Below are positions 1 through 5,056 of a stretch of 5,056 bases of DNA, piece by piece. Under the pieces are notes generated by a model that did not search any database, was not told where the DNA came from, and saw nothing but the letters and a program-made list of their open reading frames with translations. The position numbers were made by a program, and so were the translations under genes. Numbering within the stretch: position 1 is the first letter of the stretch; each line of letters starts with the position of its first letter. Origin of the DNA: Gammaproteobacteria bacterium (GTDB lineage: Bacteria > Pseudomonadota > Gammaproteobacteria > Pseudomonadales > GM7GCV1); assembly GCA_030830945.1 (NCBI GenBank), contig JAURLY010000165.1, positions 1 to 5,056 on the forward strand, given 5' to 3'.

Positions 1-579
1 AAGAACGTAATTTTCAACATCTTCGTGCTTTGCGTCTGACAGGGGAACGGTTTCATCGAGGAAAGCGAAGCCTTTTTCTATGACTTTGTTACCGCGTGTC
101 GGGTTATAACTGCTGCCTTTTTCACAGCCGTCTGTTTCAGGCAAGACATCAGTGCCATAAAAGGCATCAAACAAACTACCCCAGCGGGCGTTTGCGGCGT
201 TTAATGCATAGCGTGCATTGTTTACCGGTACCACCAATTGAGGGCCGGCGATTTGAGCGACCTCATCGTCTACATTTTCAGTGGAAACACTGAAATCCTC
301 TGTTTCGGGAAGCAGGTAGCCAATATCACTTAGAAAAGAGCGGTACTCTTCAGCGCTCCAACTGGTATGAGTTTTGTACCAAGCATCTAATTGGGCCTGA
401 AGATGATCTCGATGCTCCAATAACTTTGAGTTTTCTGGACCAAGGTCCGCCAGCATTTTTTGTAAACCATCCCAAAACAGGCTGTTTTCGACACCAATGC
501 CTGGAAGCACTTCTTCGTTAATAAACTTATAAAGCTCGCCAGATACGTTTATACCGCCTTGTTGAAGGTAGTCACTCAT
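1..579 (-). CDS. glcB: Malate synthase G, N-terminal part (cut by window edge)
   Basis: Malate synthase G condenses glyoxylate with acetyl-CoA to give malate, in the cytoplasm, in the glyoxylate/glycolate pathway. The minus strand reads open from an ATG at 579 to base 1, giving 193 residues out of about 720-730 usual for the family, so roughly the first quarter. The protein begins MSDYLQQGGINVSGELYKF and carries the family blocks NEEVLPG (21-27), AGPQLVVPVNNARYALNAAN (111-130) and ARWGSLFDAFYGTD (131-144), followed by YNPTRGNKV and FLDETVPL; these line up closely with E. coli GlcB. The acetyl-CoA site and catalytic Asp lie in the missing part. A purine-rich GAGAGAGA stretch about 8 nt upstream of the ATG can serve as ribosome binding site. 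It is transcribed away from the aldarate operon from the shared 259-bp region. There is no frame damage. Identity is very secure; intactness beyond base 1 cannot be judged. Confidence 0.95.
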   Translation of the reverse strand, partial: MSDYLQQGGINVSGELYKFINEEVLPGIGVENSLFWDGLQKMLADLGPENSKLLEHRDHLQAQLDAWYKTHTSWSAEEYRSFLSDIGYLLPETEDFSVSTENVDDEVAQIAGPQLVVPVNNARYALNAANARWGSLFDAFYGTDVLPETDGCEKGSSYNPTRGNKVIEKGFAFLDETVPLSDAKHEDVENYVL

Positions 580-672
580 TTGCCAGTCTCTCTCGTTGCT
601 CTAGGACGCTAGTTAAAAAAAGGCGCACTTTAGACTATCTTGAATAATCGGTCTATTTTGTACATTCATGCC

Positions 673-712
673 TTGTTTACAGTGTTTTAATATACGCCAC
701 TGGATTGTTTAC
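673..712. repeat. Direct repeat TTGTTTAC, two copies 32 bp apart
   Basis: TTGTTTAC occurs exactly at 673-680 and again at 705-712, a 32-bp period, about three turns of the helix. The position in the middle of the divergent region would allow a regulator bound there to touch both promoters. An 8-mer repeated in AT-rich DNA can arise by chance, so function is speculative. Confidence 0.3.
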
Positions 713-760
713 TTCGAGTCACACATAGTTTCTTTGATCACGAGCGAGTCATAGAAATCA

Positions 761-794
761 AACCAATAATCAGCTACATATAACCAATAAATAG
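761..794. repeat. Tandem direct repeat AACCAATAA, 21-bp period, candidate operator
   Basis: AACCAATAA is exact at 761-769 and 782-790. The similarity extends to 13 bases (761-773 and 782-794) with 11 matches, both ending in AG. The 21-bp period is two helical turns, so both copies face the same side of DNA. A possible -10 box (TATAAC, 779-784) runs into the second copy, and the permease start codon is 45 bp downstream of it. This is a reasonable place for a repressor or activator of the aldarate operon, but no known regulator motif is recognised. Confidence 0.4.
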
Positions 795-838
795 ATGCCG
801 GTCTGTGCTTTCTGATTAAGGAATTCAAGGGGAAAATA

Positions 839-2182
839 ATGAGTAATTCTAACGAGCAAACCGACCACAAAAAGGACGGGGAAGGCGGTTCTTCTGCGGA
901 ACTGGCGTCTGCCATTAGCAAGGTAAGGCGTTATACCTTGCCGCTTTTCGTGATTATGTTTATCACTGCCTATATTGATCGAGTCAATATAGGTTTCGTC
1001 CGAACGCATCTGGAAGTTGATGTAGGCATTGGGGCCGCTGCTTTTGGTTTTGGGGCCGGTCTCTTCTTTGTCGCCTACGCCATATTTGAAGTGCCAGCGA
1101 ACCTTGTGCTGCAGAAAGTGGGCGCACGATTTTGGATGACCCGAATAATGCTTACCTGGGGACTCGTCTCTATGTCTATGGCGTTTGTTCAGGGCCCGAT
1201 CAGCTTTTATGTTGTGCGCTTTTTGCTTGGTGTTGCCGAGGCAGGTTTTTTCCCGGGGGTGATTTATTTTATGACCCAGTGGCTTCCTCATTCCAATCGT
1301 GGCAAGGCAATGGCCATCTTTTTGAGTGGCTCAGCTCTCGCATCTGTTCTAGCCGGGCCGATTACCGGTGCACTGTTACATATTCGTGGCCTGGGGCTTG
1401 AAGGCTGGCAGTGGATGTTTTTGATTGAGGGAAGTTTTGCCCTGTTTCTTTGCCCAATAGCACTCTATCTTTTGCCTAACTCAAAGCGTGAAGTCAGGTG
1501 GTTAAGCCAAGCTGAAGGGGCGGTTCTTAAAGCAGCAATCGATCAAGAGCATGCCGAAAAAGCAAAAGAAAAAAGTCATATGTCTGTCTGGAAACTGCTG
1601 CTTGACCCACAAGTGATTCTCTTTTGTTTCATCTATTTCTGTATTAGTGCGACGATCTACGGGGTTACTTTTTGGCTACCTTCAATTATTCGAGGTTTTG
1701 GTGTTGAGAATGACATCTATGTCGGGTTCCTGAATTCAGTCCCATGGTTGATCTCTATTGTGTTCATGTATGTGTTCGCCACACTTGCTGCACGTTATAA
1801 GTGGCAGCAGGCCTGGGTTTGCACAGCCTTTGTTATTTCGGGTATTGGTTTGATTGTTGCCGGACAGGTGTCGGCATTTATTGCTTATCTGGCGCTCTGT
1901 CTGGCGGCCGTTGGCTTTAAATCAGCCTCGTCGCTGTTCTGGCCAATTCCGCAAAGGTATCTTGACCCTCGAATCGCCGCTGGCGTCATTGCTCTGGTGA
2001 ACTCAATTGGCGGGCTAGGCGGTTTTGTTGCGCCGACAGTCTTCGGTATCTTGCAAGAGACAACCGGTTCAGTATCTGGAGGGCTTGTTGGTCTTGGCAT
2101 CGTCGCTTTAACTGCAGGCGCTCTCATATTTCTGACGCCGAAGATGGAAAAGCGCTATCAAGAAAAAGAGGCATTAAATTGA
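839..2182 (+). CDS. MFS sugar-acid permease, ACS family (probable glucarate/galactarate transporter)
   Basis: This 447-residue protein is an inner-membrane major facilitator of the anion:cation symporter family, which includes the E. coli GudP/GarP, DgoT and ExuT permeases and the tartrate permease TtuB. About twelve membrane segments can be read, at roughly 32-52, 66-88, 100-117, 120-145, 158-181, 188-213, 256-280, 293-317, 323-343, 345-365, 380-404 and 411-433, with a charged cytoplasmic loop at 214-250. The TM1 motif YIDRVNIGF (45-53) and the TM4 motif RFLLGVAEAGFFPG (127-140) are family hallmarks. D47, R48, R127 and E134 fall where DgoT has its proton- and substrate-handling charges. The ATG at 839 is supported by AAGGGGA at 827-833, 5 nt upstream. 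The stop overlaps the next gene's start, so the genes are translationally linked. Substrate is inferred from the two aldarate dehydratases downstream; family certain, substrate likely. Confidence 0.9.
   Translation: MSNSNEQTDHKKDGEGGSSAELASAISKVRRYTLPLFVIMFITAYIDRVNIGFVRTHLEVDVGIGAAAFGFGAGLFFVAYAIFEVPANLVLQKVGARFWMTRIMLTWGLVSMSMAFVQGPISFYVVRFLLGVAEAGFFPGVIYFMTQWLPHSNRGKAMAIFLSGSALASVLAGPITGALLHIRGLGLEGWQWMFLIEGSFALFLCPIALYLLPNSKREVRWLSQAEGAVLKAAIDQEHAEKAKEKSHMSVWKLLLDPQVILFCFIYFCISATIYGVTFWLPSIIRGFGVENDIYVGFLNSVPWLISIVFMYVFATLAARYKWQQAWVCTAFVISGIGLIVAGQVSAFIAYLALCLAAVGFKSASSLFWPIPQRYLDPRIAAGVIALVNSIGGLGGFVAPTVFGILQETTGSVSGGLVGLGIVALTAGALIFLTPKMEKRYQEKEALN
2166..2182 (+). promoter_or_regulatory. 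Shine-Dalgarno and TTG start inside a TTGA stop/start overlap
   Basis: AAGAGG at 2166-2171 lies 7 nt before TTG at 2179-2181. The TTG shares bases with the permease stop TGA (2180-2182), giving a 4-nt TTGA overlap. No ATG or GTG occurs in frame nearby; the first in-frame ATG encodes Met68, which would delete substrate-binding residues. The TTG start therefore decides the N-terminus, and it gives a family-typical beginning (MKIKDVRVTPIAV). Re-initiation by ribosomes finishing the permease is a likely mode of translation. Confidence 0.8.
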
Positions 2183-3450
2183 AGATTAAAGATGTAAGAG
2201 TTACACCGATCGCCGTTAAGGATCCGCCGCTCTTAAATGCCAGTGGCATTCATGAGCCATACACATTGCGATCCATTATCGAAGTTGAAGGTGATGATGG
2301 AACCATCGGGTTAAGTGAAACCTATGGCGATTTGCCAGTGCTCTCACTTTTACAAAAGGTGGGCCCGGAGCTTATAGGAATGAACGCCTGGTCGCTAAAT
2401 GATCTTCGAGGCCGCGTAAACGCTCAGTTAAATGATGTCCGGACTTCCAATGCTGGTGCAGAGCTGGCGCCCGGATCGCATCCAAGCAAGCAGGCGGCCA
2501 ATGCCTATTCAGCCTTTGAGGTAGCCTTGTTCGATTTGCAGGCACGGTGCATTGGTGTTCCGCTGGTTGACCTTTTGGGCGGTGCGGCGCGTGATACCGT
2601 GCCATTTAGTGCCTACCTGTTTTTTAAGTATGCAGAGCATGTTGATTCACCCTATGCCCCTGACCGATGGGGCGAGGCGTTAACCGTTGAGCAAATAGTT
2701 GGGCAGGCTCGAGAAATGATCGGGCGATATGGGTTTAAAAGCATAAAGCTCAAGGCAGGTGTGCTGGAGCCGGATATCGAAGCCGAGTGCATCATTGCTT
2801 TAAAAAAAGCCTTTCCTGACCATATGCTTCGCATTGATCCCAATGCAGCCTGGAAGCTGGATACCGCCGTTCGAATATATGAAAAAATCAAGAACGATTT
2901 GGAGTATTACGAAGATCCAACACCCGGTCTGGAAGGAATGGCCGAGCTATACAGACAAACTGGAATTCCGTTGGCGACCAATATGGTGGTTACGGATTTT
3001 GACGAATTTCGCCGAAGTGTAGCACTCAACTCAGTACAAATCGTGTTGTCCGATCACCACTACTGGGGTGGGTTGAGAAGCACCCTAGTACTTGCATCTA
3101 TGTGCGAGACCTTTGGCATTGGCATTTCCATGCATTCGAATTCACATCTGGGAATTAGCCTCACCGCCATGGCTCATGTCGCCGCCGCTTGCCCGAACCT
3201 CAGTTATGCCTGCGATACCCATTACCCCTGGCAGGAAGAAGATAATGAAGTAATCGTGGGAGGGAAAGTACCTATTGTCGATGGCTGTGTCCGCATACAG
3301 GACAAGCCTGGATTAGGCGTTGAACTTGACCGCGACAGACTGGCAAAGCAGCATGAGGCGTATAACTCAATTGATATTCGCAGTCGTGACGATGGCGCCC
3401 AGATGAAGAAATATGATCCAGAATGGGAATTAATCAAGCCTCGTTATTAG
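2179..3450 (+). CDS. gudD: Glucarate dehydratase-like enzyme, enolase superfamily
   Basis: Predicted to dehydrate D-glucarate to 5-dehydro-4-deoxy-D-glucarate in the cytoplasm. The 423-residue protein has the enolase N-terminal capping domain (about 1-130) and the barrel domain (about 140-400). Visible active-site residues are the KxK pair K190/K192, metal ligands D220 (RIDPNAAW), E245 (YYEDP) and N268 (ATNM), and the D292-H319 dyad (LSDHHYW, SMHSNSH). These correspond to E. coli GudD K205/K207, D235, E260, N289, D313 and H339. The substrate-binding equivalents N20, H25 and Y146 are also kept. The loop between E245 and N268 is about six residues shorter than in E. coli GudD, and the N-terminus resembles the GudD-like proteins common in actinobacteria and other lineages more than the enteric one. 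It starts at TTG and is coupled to the permease; garD follows after 20 bp. Catalytic class is very secure; exact substrate (glucarate, idarate or a related acid sugar) is less so. Confidence 0.87.
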   Translation: MKIKDVRVTPIAVKDPPLLNASGIHEPYTLRSIIEVEGDDGTIGLSETYGDLPVLSLLQKVGPELIGMNAWSLNDLRGRVNAQLNDVRTSNAGAELAPGSHPSKQAANAYSAFEVALFDLQARCIGVPLVDLLGGAARDTVPFSAYLFFKYAEHVDSPYAPDRWGEALTVEQIVGQAREMIGRYGFKSIKLKAGVLEPDIEAECIIALKKAFPDHMLRIDPNAAWKLDTAVRIYEKIKNDLEYYEDPTPGLEGMAELYRQTGIPLATNMVVTDFDEFRRSVALNSVQIVLSDHHYWGGLRSTLVLASMCETFGIGISMHSNSHLGISLTAMAHVAAACPNLSYACDTHYPWQEEDNEVIVGGKVPIVDGCVRIQDKPGLGVELDRDRLAKQHEAYNSIDIRSRDDGAQMKKYDPEWELIKPRY

Positions 3451-3470
3451 GCTGTTTATAGGCAAAGAAT

Positions 3471-5027
3471 ATGGAAAAGATCAAAACGGTATCGGAAAAA
3501 CCCATTGCGGTCAGAATGCACGAAAAAGATAACGTACTGGTTATCGCGTCTGACTCTGGAGCCAAGACAGGTACCATTCTGTACGATGGTACCGAGCTTG
3601 TTGATGATGTGCCCTATGGTCATAAGGTTACCACCACGGACATAGCAGAAGGTGCCCCAATTATCCGCTATGGTGAAACCATAGGTTTCGCATCAGAATT
3701 TTTGCCCTGTGGAAGCTGGGTGAATGAGTCGAGAACAACGCTGCCCGATGCCATATCCCTGACTGAAGGGTTTCCTGAACACAAAATACGCAAGGTGGAT
3801 AGTGAGCCTTTGGAGGGATATACCTTTGAAGGCTATCGCAATGCAGACGGTTCCGTAGGTACCCGGAATATTCTGGGAATTTCCATGAGCGTCCACTGTG
3901 TTTCGGGTATTGCGGATTTTGTAGTCAAGCGAATTAAAAATGAGCTGCTACCCAAATACCCTAATGTGGATGATGTCGTTGCGCTTAATCACCATTATGG
4001 CTGTGGTGTGGCGATTAATGCCCCCATGGCGACAGTGCCCATCAAGACACTGCAAAATATTGCAAAAAACCCGAACTTTGGCGGTGAAGTCATGGTTCTG
4101 AGCCTGGGTTGTGAAAAATTGCGCCCGGAACGTCTTATTCCTGAAAAGCAGTCCGGGCAACCCGAAGATATTATCCTCACCATGCAAGACCCCGCTTATG
4201 AGGGATTTCAGGCCATGGTGGATGAAATGCTGGAGCGTGCAGAACGCCATCTGGCGAAACTTAATCAGCGTAAAAGAGAGACCGTACCTGTCTCTGAGCT
4301 GGTTGTGGGAATGCAGTGTGGCGGCAGTGATGCGCTATCGGGCATAACCGCCAATCCTGCGCTGGGTTTTGCTTCAGACTTGCTTGTGCGCGCTGGGGCG
4401 ACAGTCATGTTCTCTGAAGTGAGTGAAGTGCGTGATGGTGCGGCCTTGCTTGCCTCCAGGGCAGAGACCCCGGAAGTGGCCAATGCACTTATCGAGCAAC
4501 TGACCTGGTACGACGAGTATTTAAAAGCCGGCGGTGTCGACCGTAGCGCAAACACCACGCCGGGTAACAAGCAGGGCGGTTTGAACAATATTGTCGAGAA
4601 AGCACTCGGTTCCATAGTGAAGTCAGGCTCCATGCCAATCGCGGATGTGGTTGCGCCTGGCGACAGGGTCGTTAAACGCGGACTAAATTTTGCCGCTACT
4701 CCGGCGAGTGACTTTATTTGCGGCACATTGCAGCTTGCCGCAGGAATGAATCTGCATATTTTCACCACAGGTCGGGGGACACCCTATGGTCTGGCGATGG
4801 CACCGGTGATCAAAGTGGCAACCAATTCGGGATTGGCCAGGCGCTGGTTTGATCTTATTGATCTGGACGCAGGCACCATCGTTTCTGAAGGTGAGTCCAT
4901 CGAATCAGTGGGTTGGAAGTTATTTCATTTGATGATTGATGTTGCCAGCGGCAAAGAGAAGGTCGCTGCGGAAAAACTGGGTCTGACCAACGATTTAGTC
5001 TTATTTAACCCGGCTCCCGTGACCTGA
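3471..5027 (+). CDS. garD: Galactarate (mucate) dehydratase
   Basis: GarD removes water from galactarate (mucate) to give 5-dehydro-4-deoxy-D-glucarate; it is a cytoplasmic, iron-stimulated enzyme of the UxaA/GarD family, unrelated to the enolase fold. The 518 residues match E. coli GarD (523) end to end. An SAF domain occupies about 13-82 (MHEKDNV, GHKV, IIRYGETIGFA). The GarD core follows, with LEGYTFEGYRNADGSVGT (114-131), LNHHYGCGVAINAP (172-185), LSLGCEKL (210-217), VVGMQCGGSDA (278-288), LLVRAGATVMFSEV (304-317), TTGRGTPYG (432-440) and the typical ending FNPAPVT. Conserved cysteines C178, C214, C283 and C418 are present. The ATG at 3471 matches the family start and has AGG at 3460-3462, 8 nt upstream, a modest ribosome site. 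It is the last gene of the operon if the hairpin over its stop codon terminates transcription. No frameshift or missing block is seen. Confidence 0.96.
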   Translation: MEKIKTVSEKPIAVRMHEKDNVLVIASDSGAKTGTILYDGTELVDDVPYGHKVTTTDIAEGAPIIRYGETIGFASEFLPCGSWVNESRTTLPDAISLTEGFPEHKIRKVDSEPLEGYTFEGYRNADGSVGTRNILGISMSVHCVSGIADFVVKRIKNELLPKYPNVDDVVALNHHYGCGVAINAPMATVPIKTLQNIAKNPNFGGEVMVLSLGCEKLRPERLIPEKQSGQPEDIILTMQDPAYEGFQAMVDEMLERAERHLAKLNQRKRETVPVSELVVGMQCGGSDALSGITANPALGFASDLLVRAGATVMFSEVSEVRDGAALLASRAETPEVANALIEQLTWYDEYLKAGGVDRSANTTPGNKQGGLNNIVEKALGSIVKSGSMPIADVVAPGDRVVKRGLNFAATPASDFICGTLQLAAGMNLHIFTTGRGTPYGLAMAPVIKVATNSGLARRWFDLIDLDAGTIVSEGESIESVGWKLFHLMIDVASGKEKVAAEKLGLTNDLVLFNPAPVT

Positions 5028-5052
5028 CTGGGAAAGAGCTTCCCAGTCAGGT
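5022..5052 (+). terminator. Perfect 13-bp hairpin over the garD stop codon, probable terminator
   Basis: Arms at 5022-5034 (ACCTGACTGGGAA) and 5040-5052 (TTCCCAGTCAGGT) are perfectly complementary, with a 5-nt loop AGAGC. The left arm begins in the final Thr codon and includes the TGA stop (5025-5027). A further G-T wobble is possible outside (5021/5053). After the stem only TTGAG is visible before the window ends, with no run of T, so this may be a terminator with a weak tail, a Rho-linked element or an mRNA 3'-end stabiliser. The structure is certain; the termination role is inferred. Confidence 0.65.
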
Positions 5053-5056
5053 TGAG

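Larger units (their letters stand above)
580..838. promoter_or_regulatory. Divergent intergenic region between glcB and the aldarate operon
   Basis: This 259-bp stretch separates two divergent start codons, so it must hold the promoter for glcB (leftward) and for the permease operon (rightward). It is AT-richer than the flanking genes. I found no ORF with a credible start and ribosome site, no tRNA and no strong hairpin in it. No clear sigma-70 pair is visible: the best rightward -10 candidate is TATAAC at 779-784, without a convincing -35 at 16-18 bp. The region has two direct-repeat pairs (TTGTTTAC at 673 and 705; AACCAATAA at 761 and 782) and a 6-bp inverted pair TTTGAT/ATCAAA (733-738 and 757-762). 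These are candidate operator elements only. No regulator gene is in the window to match them to. Confidence 0.75.

Noticed and set aside
96..293. Plus-strand 65-residue ORF
   Set aside because: Lies antisense inside the clear glcB reading frame, has low-complexity unlike-protein composition and no ribosome binding site.
631..655. TAGAC...GTCTA inverted repeat with 15-bp spacer
   Set aside because: Only 5-bp arms with a non-symmetrical centre; expected by chance in a region of this size.
734..763. TTGATC as a sigma-70 -35 box for the permease operon
   Set aside because: No acceptable -10 sequence occurs 16-18 bp downstream.
709..921. Minus-strand 70-residue ORF in the intergenic region and permease start
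   Set aside because: Begins inside the permease gene, no recognisable family, and crosses the region needed for promoters.
770..1291. Minus-strand 173-residue ORF overlapping the divergent region and permease
   Set aside because: Antisense to the well-supported permease; sequence resembles no family and is rich in His/Lys/Arg as expected for the reverse of a membrane-protein gene.
4265..4768. Minus-strand 167-residue ORF
   Set aside because: Fully antisense to conserved garD sequence; an open frame created by garD codon bias.
1..5056. CRISPR array, insertion sequence, attachment site, tRNA/rRNA, defence or other novel system
   Set aside because: No repeat-spacer pattern, transposase, long terminal inverted repeats or RNA gene is visible; every substantial coding stretch belongs to a known metabolic family.

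Overview
The window looks like a piece of a Gammaproteobacterial chromosome (probably a marine or environmental lineage with near-balanced GC). This rests on close protein resemblance to Escherichia/Pseudomonas-type GlcB and GarD, standard Shine-Dalgarno sites and compact spacing. The lineage is an inference; no taxonomic marker gene is present.

Layout: bases 1-579 carry, on the minus strand, the first 193 codons of malate synthase G (glcB), cut by the left edge of the window. Bases 580-838 are a 259-bp AT-rich divergent intergenic region holding the promoters for both directions; it contains two short direct-repeat pairs and a weak inverted repeat, but no RNA gene or small ORF I can support. 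Bases 839-5027 form a tight plus-strand operon of three genes: an MFS permease of the anion:cation symporter (organic/sugar acid) family, an enolase-superfamily glucarate dehydratase-like enzyme (gudD-like, starting at TTG and overlapping the permease stop by 4 nt), and galactarate dehydratase (garD), 20 bp further on. A perfect 13-bp hairpin begins inside the last garD sense codon and includes its stop; it probably marks the end of the operon, though the window ends before a T-tract could be seen.

How they work together: the permease would import an aldaric acid (D-glucarate and/or galactarate/mucate). The two unrelated dehydratases turn these two C6 diacids into the same product, 5-dehydro-4-deoxy-D-glucarate. 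The enzymes that consume that product (GarL/GarR, or KdgD plus a ketoglutarate semialdehyde dehydrogenase) are not in the window and, if the hairpin is a terminator, are not the next genes of this transcript. Divergent glcB makes malate from glyoxylate and acetyl-CoA; whether it is co-regulated with the aldarate genes is unknown.

I found no mobile element, CRISPR array, RNA gene, pseudogene or evidence of an undescribed system. The most useful leads are the divergence of the glucarate dehydratase-like enzyme from E. coli GudD, the repeats upstream of the permease, and the stop-codon hairpin.
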